This document shows, piece by piece, positions 26,816 through 35,994 of a stretch of 43,992 bases of DNA. Position 1 is the first letter of the stretch. Each line of letters starts with the position of its first letter. This DNA comes from Vibrio hepatarius (GTDB lineage Bacteria > Pseudomonadota > Gammaproteobacteria > Enterobacterales > Vibrionaceae), in assembly GCF_018860525.1 (NCBI RefSeq), contig NZ_JAHKPM010000009.1, positions 1-43,992 of the forward strand, given 5' to 3'. A model generated the notes under the pieces. The model saw only the letters and a list, made by a program, of their open reading frames with translations, did no database searches and was not told where the DNA came from. A program made the position numbers and the translations under genes.

Positions 26816-27793
26816 TCATTTGCTTGCTGAAATTGATTGACAATAAAAGCTTTCGACTTTAGATATAAATGCAGGCAGCTTATCTTTATCTAATACATTA
26901 ATTCCTCCAGAAGCAGCACGCCCTCCTCCTGTAAAAAATTGAGCGCATAACTCTCCAGCTCCCAACCTATAATTAATAGGAGCACGCAACGACACCTTGT
27001 AGCTACCATCTTGATTCTCTGTCAACACAACATGTGCAGAGTTAGGGGATTGATTTGCAAGCCAGTTACCATAAACTCCGCTAATACGCCTCGAGGCTGC
27101 TTGATCTGGCAACTCAAACACCGCGATGTAATGACTGCGATGCAATGGCTCTATCGAGAGTACTTGTGCCATGTCTCGATCGTACGAATCGCGTAATATA
27201 GGATATGGTGATTTGTGGTCATCAAGAACAGCAAAGGGATCATTATAAGCTAACAACTTTTGATAAAGTTCATCGGGAGCAAAGTTCAAATCCGCTAAAG
27301 TACCACCGTAACCATTGTAGTTAATCAAACTTCCTAACTCTCTTAGCTCCATTCTCTGCTGCCCACTCAGGCCAGCGGCTAACGAAAGTTTATCAGCCTT
27401 AGAAACTAAATTATCGCCGTAAGCTGCTACTATTGCCCAGTAGTGGAATTGCCCACCGAGTAATTTATCTACAATCAATGCTGTGCACACATCAGCATTA
27501 AGATCAATATGAGCCTCGAGTCCAGTTGCATGAGGGATCTCCCCAGACTGGTGGTGGTCTACATAGAACACCGAAGCGCCACAATTAAGTATTTTATGGA
27601 GCGCTGCCATATTACTTAACATCGAAATGTCCAGCACTGTCAGAGTATCCCCTGACTGACAATGTAAAGAATTTAAAAGCTGAATATCTCGCTTCAAGCC
27701 AGTAACTAGAACCGCTGTTCTGGGCTCGGCTAACCTTAGTTGAAGCAATGAAATAATACCATCAGCATCACCATTGAACACATCGTAATGCAT
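26816..27793 (-). CDS. DHH/DHHA1 family phosphoesterase
   Basis: 325-residue protein with the DHH superfamily metal motifs: FNGDADGI (about residues 6-13), TVLDIS (about 52-57), YVDHHQSGE (about 77-85, the DHH signature) and AAYGDN (about 123-128). A C-terminal DHHA1-like glycine motif, FTGGGRAASGGINV (about 288-301), follows. The family hydrolyses phosphodiesters such as nanoRNA, cyclic dinucleotides or single-stranded DNA. Orn is present in the same window, so a redundant nanoRNase role is not required, and the substrate is unknown. Its Shine-Dalgarno lies inside a terminator-like hairpin (next entry). Confidence 0.8.
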   Translation of the reverse strand: MHYDVFNGDADGIISLLQLRLAEPRTAVLVTGLKRDIQLLNSLHCQSGDTLTVLDISMLSNMAALHKILNCGASVFYVDHHQSGEIPHATGLEAHIDLNADVCTALIVDKLLGGQFHYWAIVAAYGDNLVSKADKLSLAAGLSGQQRMELRELGSLINYNGYGGTLADLNFAPDELYQKLLAYNDPFAVLDDHKSPYPILRDSYDRDMAQVLSIEPLHRSHYIAVFELPDQAASRRISGVYGNWLANQSPNSAHVVLTENQDGSYKVSLRAPINYRLGAGELCAQFFTGGGRAASGGINVLDKDKLPAFISKVESFYCQSISASK

Positions 27794-27797
27794 AAAA

Positions 27798-27833
27798 AAC
27801 CCCTTAAAGACTATTATGGTACTTTAAAGGGTT
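27798..27833 (-). terminator. Terminator/attenuator between the TetR gene and the DHH gene, overlapping the ribosome-binding site
   Basis: AACCCTTTAAAG and CTTTAAGGGGTT pair on the minus strand over 12 positions with one mismatch and a 12-nt loop. TTTT follows and then directly the DHH start ATG. The only purine-rich Shine-Dalgarno (AAGGGG) is in the 3' arm, so folding would both terminate upstream transcription and hide the start site. Confidence 0.7.
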
Positions 27834-27865
27834 AATATGATTTGAACAATCGCATTTAGTTATGC

Positions 27866-28501
27866 TTAAGCATGAATTGCTTTAACACCGTCTTCAAGTA
27901 GTTGTAATTGTTCCAATCCTTGCAACGTTGCCTTTGGCTTTACCACTGTGATCATCTGCAACATACCTTGGTGAATTATCTGCTCGGTGATCTGAGTCTT
28001 TTGTGACATCGCAGAACGATAACCAAGCCAGCTAGAAGCAATCAAATGCAGCGTTGTCACCAAAGGTTTCATCTCATTTTCTTCTACCGCTAGTAATTCC
28101 AATTCAACAAACGATCGCATAATGTTGACTAGGTTTGTCTGCAATTTTTCTTGAATCTGAATATAATCATCATGTAACTCTTCATCTCTTTGAAGAATTT
28201 CTGGAAGATTGGCGTAAAAAAAACGGTACTTCCACATCAAGTTAAACGTAGAGTCTAGGTAATGCTTGAGCAAGACTAAGCTTTCTTGCTGCCCATGAAT
28301 TGGAGAAAACCGTTCTAACAGTTCATTAGAGTAGAGTGAAAAAATCTCACGTACTATTTCCTGCTTATTACGGAAATGGTAGTAGAGATTACCAGGGCTA
28401 ATATCAATATGTGCAGCGATGTGGTTAGTGGTGATATTACGTTCACCGTTTTCATTAAAGAGATGCAATGCGGCAAGCACTATTTTGTCGCGTGTCTTCA
28501 T
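27866..28501 (-). CDS. TetR/AcrR family transcriptional regulator
   Basis: 211 residues. The N-terminal TetR helix-turn-helix (about residues 5-50) reads RDKIVLAALHLFNENGERN, then ITTNHIAAHIDISPGNLYYHF, then RNKQEIVREIF, a textbook match. The helical C-terminal part (about 60-200) should bind a ligand and dimerise. I see no clue to the ligand. It is expressed from a good promoter just upstream, with a perfect 15-nt palindrome further up that could be its operator. The DHH gene follows in the same direction after a terminator. It is not the nucleoid-occlusion factor SlmA by context. Confidence 0.88.
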   Translation of the reverse strand: MKTRDKIVLAALHLFNENGERNITTNHIAAHIDISPGNLYYHFRNKQEIVREIFSLYSNELLERFSPIHGQQESLVLLKHYLDSTFNLMWKYRFFYANLPEILQRDEELHDDYIQIQEKLQTNLVNIMRSFVELELLAVEENEMKPLVTTLHLIASSWLGYRSAMSQKTQITEQIIHQGMLQMITVVKPKATLQGLEQLQLLEDGVKAIHA

Positions 28502-28522
28502 TTGTTTCCCGTATCCTCTGCA

Positions 28523-28551
28523 ATTAATAATGTCAGTATAATTTGGGTCAA
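28523..28551 (-). promoter_or_regulatory. Promoter of the TetR gene
   Basis: TTGACC, 17 bp, ATTAAT on the minus strand, with the start about 30 nt ahead of the TetR gene's ATG. The -35 matches five of six positions and the -10 four of six. Confidence 0.55.
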
Positions 28552-28627
28552 TTTACTTTTAGAGCTAATTTGTCATCCGGTTATCATTCTTTATGCAAAG
28601 CAGAAATAACCTCACATTACCACTCTA

Positions 28628-28642
28628 CATGATTAAATCATG
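28628..28642. promoter_or_regulatory. Perfect palindrome upstream of the TetR gene
   Basis: CATGATT-A-AATCATG, 15 nt with full two-fold symmetry, about 130 nt upstream of the TetR start and about 75 nt from its -35. Size fits a TetR-type operator half-pair. The distance from the promoter is larger than usual for autorepression. Confidence 0.35.
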
Positions 28643-28739
28643 ATTCAACAGCAAGGAACTACAAACATAAAATCACAAAATAGTGATAAGAATCATAATA
28701 ATAAGCCATCATACTTAAAATATACCAACCAAAAAACAA

Positions 28740-28766
28740 AAAGCGTCTAATTAGGTCAGACGCTTT
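28740..28766 (-). terminator. hemE terminator
   Basis: AAAGCGTCT/AGACGCTTT, 9 bp with a 9-nt loop, followed on the minus strand by TTGTTTTTTGG, 14 nt after the hemE stop. Confidence 0.88.
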
Positions 28767-28779
28767 AGTGAATGTTGGT

Positions 28780-29847
28780 TTATTTGTGGTAAGGCTTAGA
28801 TAATTCGTGCACAGCATCAACAAAAACACCCGCATTTTCCGGCGGCACATCGAGATGAATACCATGACCTAAATTAAATACATGACCAGTTCCCGCCTCC
28901 CCAAACCCTTTTAAGATATCTGCAACTTCTTGACGAATTCTCTCTGGTGAAGCGTATAACATTGAAGGATCCATATTTCCTTGTAATGCCACTTTATTCC
29001 CGACACGCTCAACGGCCTCTTCAATATTAATCGTCCAATCTAAACCAATGGCATCACAGCCTGTCGCTGCAATTTTCTCTAGCCACATACCACCATTTTT
29101 GGTAAACAAGGTCACTGGAACTCGACGACCATCATTTTCACGAATTAATCCATCAACAATTTTCTCCATATATTGCAATGAAAATAGATGATAGTCACGC
29201 GGAGTCAATACACCACCCCAAGTATCGAACACCATAACAGACTGTGCTCCAGCCTTAATTTGCGCATTAAGATATTGGATAACACTATCTGCTAGTTTAT
29301 CCAATAAAGTATGGAGTATTTGCGGTTCTGAATACATCATTTTCTTGATCTTCGTAAACGCCTTTGAACTCGCTCCCTCAACCATGTAGGTCGCCAATGT
29401 CCAAGGGCTACCAGAGAAACCAATTAATGGAACCTCTCCGTTTAAGTCCTTGCGTATTTGGCGTACCGCATTCATCACATATTGCAATTCACCTTCAGGG
29501 TCTGGGATACCAATTTTTTCTACATCAGCTTTACAGGTAATGGGGTTATCAAATACAGGACCTTCGCCTGCTGCAAAACGTAACTCTAAGCCCATAGCGT
29601 CTGGGATAGTTAAAATATCAGAAAATAAAATAGCAGCATCAAGCGGGAAACGGCGTAATGGCTGAAGAGTAACTTCTGATGCTAATTCAGCATTTTTGCA
29701 CAGAGACATAAAGTCACCCGCTTCAGCACGGGTTGCTTTATATTCAGGCAGATAGCGTCCCGCTTGGCGCATCATCCATACTGGGGTGTAATCTACTGGT
29801 TGCTTTAAAATCGCACGCAGATAACGATCATTTTTCAGTTCAGTCAT
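28780..29847 (-). CDS. hemE: Uroporphyrinogen decarboxylase
   Basis: 355-residue cytosolic enzyme that removes four carboxyl groups from uroporphyrinogen III to give coproporphyrinogen III in haem synthesis. Signature regions are [15 protein letters not shown] (about residues 22-36, with the substrate-binding Arg residues), [17 protein letters not shown] (about 141-157, G-F-x-G-x-P-[FW]-T) and the conserved C-terminal [16 protein letters not shown] (His about 338). Length matches E. coli HemE (354). In E. coli it follows nudC directly. Here a 320-nt spacer with a candidate small RNA separates the two. Confidence 0.97.
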   Translation of the reverse strand: MTELKNDRYLRAILKQPVDYTPVWMMRQAGRYLPEYKATRAEAGDFMSLCKNAELASEVTLQPLRRFPLDAAILFSDILTIPDAMGLELRFAAGEGPVFDNPITCKADVEKIGIPDPEGELQYVMNAVRQIRKDLNGEVPLIGFSGSPWTLATYMVEGASSKAFTKIKKMMYSEPQILHTLLDKLADSVIQYLNAQIKAGAQSVMVFDTWGGVLTPRDYHLFSLQYMEKIVDGLIRENDGRRVPVTLFTKNGGMWLEKIAATGCDAIGLDWTINIEEAVERVGNKVALQGNMDPSMLYASPERIRQEVADILKGFGEAGTGHVFNLGHGIHLDVPPENAGVFVDAVHELSKPYHK

Positions 29848-29966
29848 TCCGTATTTCCAACTATTGAGCTTCGATTTATCGCGGCTATTCTAACACTGTT
29901 TGACCACTAAAAGCGGCGTGCTTTGTAACCTGGATCAAGTTATTAACGTTTAAATCAGCGCTTAAT

Positions 29967-29995
29967 TTGCACCCAATCTATAACAGTGATAAAAA
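29967..29995 (+). promoter_or_regulatory. Candidate promoter for the small RNA between hemE and nudC
   Basis: TTGCAC, 17 bp, TAAAAA on the plus strand. The match is moderate (three and four of six positions). It is the best-placed promoter upstream of the plus-strand hairpin and terminator that follow. Confidence 0.35.
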
Positions 29996-30001
29996 TTGAT
30001 C

Positions 30002-30095
30002 CGCTAGCAAAAATAATAATTATAACCTGAGTACCTGCTACTCAGCATCTCATAACGACATCTTACTTACCCCCTCCCTCTCGGAGGGTTTTTTT
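30002..30095 (+). ncRNA. Candidate small RNA in the hemE-nudC spacer
   Basis: Both flanking genes are on the minus strand, yet the plus strand carries a perfect 7-bp hairpin, CTGAGTA/TACTCAG (30027-30045). After an unstructured stretch of about 26 nt it has a rho-independent terminator, CCCTCC/GGAGGG with seven Ts (30072-30095). No plus-strand gene leads into this terminator. The predicted RNA is about 95 nt with a single-stranded middle and a U-tail, the format of an Hfq-dependent sRNA. hfq is in this window. The 5' end is a guess from the promoter match. I do not recognise it as a known sRNA. Confidence 0.5.
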
Positions 30096-30167
30096 CTTGA
30101 AAACAATACATTACCAATAAGAAACAAGCCTTTCATAAAATATAAACCACCAATAGAACATGATTCT

Positions 30168-30944
30168 TTAGCCGCAATCCTGCAGTGTCTGATCGATTAA
30201 TGCCCTAGCTATCGTTCCCTGAGGAGCAATCAATGGTAGTTCATGTGCATAATACCACCCAGCATTATCAAGCTCAGTATGATCAGGTTTAATCTCACCA
30301 GATTGATAATCGGCCAAAAAGCCAACCATTAAACTCGATGGAAATGCCCAAGGCTGACTCGAAAAATAGCGAATATTGGTGATATCGATACCTGTTTCTT
30401 CTTTAACTTCACGTACCACACATTGCTCAAGAGTCTCACCCACTTCAACAAAACCAGCAATAACCGTATGTATACCGCTACGATGACGAGAATGTTGGGC
30501 TAATAAAATTTGTTTCCCTTTACGCACAGCAACTATGATACAAGGAAATATTCGTGGGTAATGTAAAGTTCGACAATCGCTACACTGCATCGCTAGCTGG
30601 GTATTATTAAGATGATTCCTACCGCCACAAATACTACAAAACCTTAGTGTCTGCGTCATATGACCGTATTGAACTGCCTTACTAATGAGTAAGAATAGTG
30701 ATTCAGAAAAAGCTAAACACTCACGTAATCCGGACATTGGTAATTCCTGCTCAATTTCAGCTACATCTAGCCACATCACTGGTAAATCATGATAGTCACC
30801 AATTTTTATCCCTGACTTTTGTGGTAGTGATAGCTCCTGAGCGGAACCACAAGGTAATGCGCCGTCTACCAACCAAACCTCACTTCCAGATACGACACAC
30901 CAATAAGCATTGTCTATTCGCTTTCTATCATTCTCGCTTAACAT
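30168..30944 (-). CDS. nudC: NAD-capped RNA hydrolase / NADH pyrophosphatase NudC
   Basis: 258 residues from the ATG at 30944, which has an AGGG Shine-Dalgarno 6 nt upstream. Two earlier in-frame starts fit less well. NudC removes NAD caps from RNA 5' ends and hydrolyses NADH. A four-Cys zinc ribbon (CSICGG...CSDC, about 104-125) precedes the Nudix box [20 protein letters not shown] (about 162-181), then GI. The NudC-specific motif SQPWPFPxS reads [11 protein letters not shown] here, with one Pro to Ala change. It is transcribed away from rsd. Confidence 0.93.
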   Translation of the reverse strand: MLSENDRKRIDNAYWCVVSGSEVWLVDGALPCGSAQELSLPQKSGIKIGDYHDLPVMWLDVAEIEQELPMSGLRECLAFSESLFLLISKAVQYGHMTQTLRFCSICGGRNHLNNTQLAMQCSDCRTLHYPRIFPCIIVAVRKGKQILLAQHSRHRSGIHTVIAGFVEVGETLEQCVVREVKEETGIDITNIRYFSSQPWAFPSSLMVGFLADYQSGEIKPDHTELDNAGWYYAHELPLIAPQGTIARALIDQTLQDCG

Positions 30945-31005
30945 TACCATCCCTCTTTGCTTGCAGTTCATTCATTTTACTGGCAATCTTAATTCATACC
31001 AGAGT

Positions 31006-31034
31006 TTGTGGCAGAACGATTTTCTAGCTATAAA
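31006..31034 (+). promoter_or_regulatory. rsd promoter candidate
   Basis: TTGTGG, 17 bp, TATAAA on the plus strand, about 95 nt ahead of rsd. An inverted repeat AGAGTTT (31001-31007) and AAACTCT (31032-31038) overlaps both elements. Confidence 0.45.
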
Positions 31035-31128
31035 CTCTAGTAAGAACGAGAAGTTTTGCTCTGCATGTGCTTTGGGAGTCAAAGCGTAACTGTCACTGCA
31101 AAAGTGGCTCGATCATGAGGATATGGTC

Positions 31129-31617
31129 ATGCTGAATAAATTCAAAAAAACACAAGAACAATGGGGTGGCTCAAGTGAGCTTATTGACCACTGGCTTGAA
31201 ACCAGACAGTCGCTTATTGTTGAGTATTGTAAGCTCGCAGCTCTCCAGCCCACCTCTGTAAAAACAACACTCTCTTCGCTTCCTACAAAAAATGAACTCC
31301 AAGTATTTTGCCAACACCTAGTCGATTATATATCTGAAGGGCATTTTAAGATCTATGACATGGTAATGGATAAATGGCGCTCAACAGGTTTCGAAGCAAC
31401 TGAAGAAATAAACACAACTTATGGGCGAATCGTCCTGACTACAGATCCAGTGCTAAATTTTACCGATAAATATGCAGCCGTTGGAGATGATGAACCTCTT
31501 GAATCTTTTGATAGTGACCTATCATTAATTGGTGAAATACTAGAGGTACGATTTGAAGTAGAAGATCAGTTAATCCAATTAATTGCAGATAGCTTAGCGG
31601 TGCCGCCTGGCGCTTAA
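31129..31617 (+). CDS. rsd: Regulator of sigma 70 (anti-sigma factor Rsd)
   Basis: 162 residues from the ATG at 31129 (MLNKFKKTQEQWGGSSELIDHWLETR), chosen because GAGG lies 8 nt upstream. The ATG two codons earlier would leave only 2 nt. Rsd/AlgQ-family helical proteins bind region 4 of sigma70 and favour alternative sigma factors in stationary phase. The segment LVDYISEGHFKIYDMVM (about 63-79) matches the family. It lies next to rpoC and converges on it, and beside nudC, as in E. coli. No membrane segments. Confidence 0.92.
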   Translation: MLNKFKKTQEQWGGSSELIDHWLETRQSLIVEYCKLAALQPTSVKTTLSSLPTKNELQVFCQHLVDYISEGHFKIYDMVMDKWRSTGFEATEEINTTYGRIVLTTDPVLNFTDKYAAVGDDEPLESFDSDLSLIGEILEVRFEVEDQLIQLIADSLAVPPGA

Positions 31618-31675
31618 AAACTTTCTGGTAACCGTTTTCTTTATCAGAACAATTTTGTAAGGTTTAGTACAAAAA

Positions 31676-31697
31676 AAAGGCACCCAAAGGTGCCTTT
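31676..31697 (-). terminator. rpoBC operon terminator
   Basis: AAAGGCACC/GGTGCCTTT, 9 bp with a 4-nt loop, followed on the minus strand by a run of eight Ts in total, 16 nt after the rpoC stop. rsd converges from the other side and may share the hairpin less efficiently, having only TTT on that strand. Confidence 0.93.
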
Positions 31698-31713
31698 AAA
31701 CGCGATTTATTCG

Positions 31714-34700
31714 CTATGACTCATCAACTGAGAAACCTGCATTCAGCAAAGCAGCCAAGTTATCTGTTGCTTGTTCAACAGATGGGCCTTCTTGCTCTTC
31801 AACACGCTTAGCTTGACGATCTTGGTGGTACGCGAAACCTGTACCTGCTGGTATTAGACGACCAACAATAACGTTTTCTTTCAGACCACGTAACTCATCA
31901 CGCTTACCAGAAACTGCAGCCTCTGTTAACACGCGAGTTGTCTCCTGGAACGATGCCGCAGAGATGAAAGATTCAGTTGCTAGAGACGCCTTCGTGATAC
32001 CTAATAGCTCACGTTCGAAGCGAGCTGGCTCTTTGCCTTCTGCTTCTAATTGACGGTTAGCAATCTTAACATTTGCATACTCCACTTGTTCACCAGCTAG
32101 GAAATCTGAATCACCTGCGAAAGTAATGGTACACTTACGAAGCATTTGACGAACAATAGTCTCAATGTGCTTGTCGTTAATCTTAACGCCCTGTAGACGA
32201 TATACTTCTTGAACTTCGTTAGCGATGTACTGAGTCACAGCATGTATACCACGTAAACGTAGAATATCATGTGGGGATTCTGGACCATCTGCGATCACAT
32301 CACCACGCTCAACCTTCTCACCTTCGAATACGTTAAGCTGACGGTGCTTAGGAATCATTTCTTCGTAAGCGTCACCGCCATCACGAGTGATAACTAAACG
32401 GCGCTTGCCTTTAGTTTCTTTACCAAAGCTCACAGTACCTGTGTGCTCAGCAAGAATTGCAGGCTCTTTCGGCTTACGAGCTTCGAACAAGTCAGCAACT
32501 CGTGGAAGACCACCAGTGATGTCTTTGTTTCCGCCAGATTTTTGAGGAATACGAGAAAGCGTATCACCCACACCGACTTCAGCACCATCTTCGATGTTCA
32601 CAATCGCTTTACCAGGTAAGAAGTAATGAGCTGGCATATCAGTTCCAGGAATCATTACATCTTTGCCTGCTGCATCAATAAGCTTGATCGCTGGGCGCAT
32701 GTCTTTACCAGCTGCTGGTCTAGCGGCAGCTTCTGTTACTTCACTAGAAGATAAGCCTGTTAGATCATCAGTTTGGCGAGAAACTGTTACACCATCAATC
32801 ATATCTACAAACTGGATACGACCTGCCACTTCAGTAATAATTGGCATGGTGTGCGCTTCCCAGTTTGCTACTGTTTCGCCAGCTTCAACGGCTTCGTTGT
32901 CACCTTTGCTCAGTAGAGAACCATATGGAAGTTTGTGCTTCTCTTTAGTGCGACCAAATTCGTCAATAATAGTTAGCTCAGATGCACGCGAAGTGATAAC
33001 CAGCTTACCTTCTTTATTAGTAACAAATTTAGCATTGTGCAGCTTTACAGTACCTGTCGTTTTAACTTGGATGCTGTTTTCTGCCGCTGCAGTTGAAGCC
33101 GCACCACCAATGTGGAAAGTACGCATCGTAAGCTGTGTACCTGGCTCACCGATGGACTGCGCAGCAATAACGCCTACTGCTTCCCCTTGGTTTACTAGGT
33201 GTCCACGTGCTAGATCGCGACCATAACACTGTGCACAACAACCAAAGTCAGCGTCACAAGTAACAACTGAGCGTACTTGGATTTTGTCTACTGAGTTATC
33301 TTCCATGATCTGGCACCACTTCTCATCAATGAGAGTGTTACGTGAGATCAGAACATCGCCAGTGCCAGGTTTCAGTACATCTTCTGCAACAACCCGACCT
33401 AGAGCAAGCTCAGAAAGAGCAACTTTAACGTCACCACCTTCAATATGAGGCATCATATCGATACCTTGACGAGTGCCACAGTCATGTTCATGAACGACAA
33501 CATCTTGAGCAACATCTACTAAACGACGAGTTAGGTAACCAGAGTTAGCTGTTTTCAGTGCTGTATCCGCAAGACCCTTACGAGCACCGTGCGTTGAGAT
33601 AAAGTACTGAAGTACGTTTAGACCTTCTTTAAAGTTCGCTGTGATAGGCGTTTCAATGATAGACCCATCTGGACGAGCCATAAGACCACGCATACCTGCA
33701 AGCTGACGGATCTGAGCAGCAGAACCACGAGCGCCCGAGTCAGCCATCATATAGATGCTATTGAAAGACTCTTGTTGCTCATCTTCACCTTCACGGTTAG
33801 CCACTGTTTCAAATGAAAGGTTTTCCATCATCAGTTTCGCAACACGATCATTGGTTGATGCCCAAATATCGATTACTTTATTGTAACGCTCACCGGCAGT
33901 CACAAGACCAGACTGGTACTGTTCTTGAATTTCACGAACTTCAGCTTCAGCAGCTTCGATTTCGGTGTACTTCGCATCAGGTACAACCATATCGTCGATA
34001 CCAACTGAAACACCAGACAATGCTGCATAAGCAAAACCTGTGTACATGATTTGGTCAGCGAAAATAACTGTATCTTTCAAACCTAGCTTACGATACGCCT
34101 CATTAAGTAGGTGAGAGATTTGCTTCTTACCTAACTTTTGGTTGACGATGCTAAACGGAAGGCCAGACGGCACGATTTGCCACAGCATTGCACGACCAAT
34201 AGTTGTATCAACTAATTTGGTTTCTGTAGTGCTATTGCCGTCTTCATCTTTAACTGTCTCAGTGATTCGAACTTTAACGCGAGCATGAAGCTCTGCAGAC
34301 TTAGTACGGTATGCTTTCTCAGCTTCAGCTGAACTAGCAAGGTACATACCTTCGCCTTTGACGTTGATCTTTTCACGAGTCATATAATAAAGACCCAACA
34401 CAACGTCCTGAGAAGGTACGATGATAGGATCTCCTGACGCTGGCGACAGAATGTTGTTTGTCGACATCATCAAAGTGCGCGCTTCAAGCTGTGCCTCTAG
34501 AGTTAGAGGTACGTGAACCGCCATTTGGTCACCATCGAAGTCCGCGTTATACGCTGCACACACTAGTGGGTGTAACTGAATCGCTTTGCCTTCAATAAGT
34601 ACAGGTTCGAACGCCTGAATACCTAAACGGTGAAGTGTAGGTGCACGGTTGAGTAATACTGGGTGCTCACGAATAACTTCGTCTAGAATATCCCAAACTA

Positions 34701-35919
34701 CCGCTTCTTCACGCTCTACCATCTTCTTAGCCGCTTTGATCGTCGTGGCTAGACCGCGCGTCTCAAGCTTGCTATAGATAAACGGTTTGAATAGCTCAAG
34801 TGCCATCTTTTTAGGAAGACCACACTGATGCAGACGAAGATATGGGCCTACTGTGATTACAGAACGGCCAGAATAGTCTACACGCTTACCAAGAAGGTTC
34901 TGACGGAAACGGCCTTGTTTACCCTTGATCATATCAGCAAGAGATTTCAGAGGACGCTTATTAGAACCTGTGATTGCACGACCGCGACGACCATTATCAA
35001 GCAATGCATCGACAGACTCTTGTAGCATACGTTTTTCATTACGTACGATAATGTCTGGCGCCGCAAGCTCTAATAAACGCTTCAAACGGTTGTTACGGTT
35101 AATTACTCGACGATAAAGATCGTTCAGATCTGATGTCGCAAAACGACCACCATCGAGCGGTACTAAAGGACGCAGATCTGGCGGAAGTACCGGAAGTACT
35201 GTTAAGATCATCCACTCTGGATTGTTTCCAGATTGAACGAAAGCTTCAACTAACTTCAAACGCTTAGTGATTTTCTTACGCTTAGTCTCAGAATTAGTAG
35301 ACTGAAGCTCTTCACGCATTTCTTCGATTTCAGCTGGAAGATCCATAGACGCAAGTAGGTCTTTGATCGCTTCCGCACCCATCTTAGCCGTGAATTCATC
35401 ACCCCACTCTTCTAGGCGATCCAGATACTCTTCTTCAGTTAGCATCTGAGACTTTTCTAGATCCGTCATACCTGGTTCAGTTACTACGTACATCTCGAAG
35501 TAAAGAACACGCTCGATATCACGTAGCGGGATATCCATCAGCAAACCGATACGAGACGGTAGTGATTTTAGGAACCAGATGTGAGCAACTGGTGAAGCAA
35601 GTTCAATGTGGCCCATACGGTCACGACGAACTTTAGTTTGTGTAACTTCAACGCCACACTTTTCACAGATAACACCACGGTGTTTCAGACGCTTATATTT
35701 GCCACAAAGACATTCATAGTCTTTTACTGGACCAAAAATACGCGCACAGAACAGACCATCGCGTTCAGGTTTGAACGTACGATAGTTGATCGTTTCAGGT
35801 TTTTTAACTTCACCAAAAGACCATGAACGAATCATGTCCGGTGAAGATAGACCGATTTTGATTGCATCAAATTCTTCAGTCTTATGCTGTGCTTTTAGAA
35901 AGTTTAATAAGTCTTTCAC
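31714..35919 (-). CDS. rpoC: RNA polymerase subunit beta prime
   Basis: 1401-residue catalytic subunit. The N-terminal zinc ribbon [20 protein letters not shown] lies at about 70-89. The active-site magnesium loop [12 protein letters not shown] is at about 458-469, with its three Asp intact. The bridge helix and trigger-loop regions follow ([20 protein letters not shown] at about 915-934). The second zinc site has [11 protein letters not shown] at about 888-898. Length is close to the 1407 of E. coli. It is 75 nt downstream of rpoB and ends the rplJ-rplL-rpoB-rpoC transcript. Confidence 0.99.
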   Translation of the reverse strand: MKDLLNFLKAQHKTEEFDAIKIGLSSPDMIRSWSFGEVKKPETINYRTFKPERDGLFCARIFGPVKDYECLCGKYKRLKHRGVICEKCGVEVTQTKVRRDRMGHIELASPVAHIWFLKSLPSRIGLLMDIPLRDIERVLYFEMYVVTEPGMTDLEKSQMLTEEEYLDRLEEWGDEFTAKMGAEAIKDLLASMDLPAEIEEMREELQSTNSETKRKKITKRLKLVEAFVQSGNNPEWMILTVLPVLPPDLRPLVPLDGGRFATSDLNDLYRRVINRNNRLKRLLELAAPDIIVRNEKRMLQESVDALLDNGRRGRAITGSNKRPLKSLADMIKGKQGRFRQNLLGKRVDYSGRSVITVGPYLRLHQCGLPKKMALELFKPFIYSKLETRGLATTIKAAKKMVEREEAVVWDILDEVIREHPVLLNRAPTLHRLGIQAFEPVLIEGKAIQLHPLVCAAYNADFDGDQMAVHVPLTLEAQLEARTLMMSTNNILSPASGDPIIVPSQDVVLGLYYMTREKINVKGEGMYLASSAEAEKAYRTKSAELHARVKVRITETVKDEDGNSTTETKLVDTTIGRAMLWQIVPSGLPFSIVNQKLGKKQISHLLNEAYRKLGLKDTVIFADQIMYTGFAYAALSGVSVGIDDMVVPDAKYTEIEAAEAEVREIQEQYQSGLVTAGERYNKVIDIWASTNDRVAKLMMENLSFETVANREGEDEQQESFNSIYMMADSGARGSAAQIRQLAGMRGLMARPDGSIIETPITANFKEGLNVLQYFISTHGARKGLADTALKTANSGYLTRRLVDVAQDVVVHEHDCGTRQGIDMMPHIEGGDVKVALSELALGRVVAEDVLKPGTGDVLISRNTLIDEKWCQIMEDNSVDKIQVRSVVTCDADFGCCAQCYGRDLARGHLVNQGEAVGVIAAQSIGEPGTQLTMRTFHIGGAASTAAAENSIQVKTTGTVKLHNAKFVTNKEGKLVITSRASELTIIDEFGRTKEKHKLPYGSLLSKGDNEAVEAGETVANWEAHTMPIITEVAGRIQFVDMIDGVTVSRQTDDLTGLSSSEVTEAAARPAAGKDMRPAIKLIDAAGKDVMIPGTDMPAHYFLPGKAIVNIEDGAEVGVGDTLSRIPQKSGGNKDITGGLPRVADLFEARKPKEPAILAEHTGTVSFGKETKGKRRLVITRDGGDAYEEMIPKHRQLNVFEGEKVERGDVIADGPESPHDILRLRGIHAVTQYIANEVQEVYRLQGVKINDKHIETIVRQMLRKCTITFAGDSDFLAGEQVEYANVKIANRQLEAEGKEPARFERELLGITKASLATESFISAASFQETTRVLTEAAVSGKRDELRGLKENVIVGRLIPAGTGFAYHQDRQAKRVEEQEGPSVEQATDNLAALLNAGFSVDES

Positions 35920-35994
35920 AATCAGCTCCTGTAAGGAGTTAGAAGGGGCTCACCCGCAAAAGTGAGCACCTTCAACCAAATAACCCCGTGGGGA

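Noticed and set aside
32663..33226. 187-codon open frame antisense to rpoC
   Set aside because: Shadow of the highly conserved rpoC frame. Low-complexity Ser/Ala-rich product without family resemblance.
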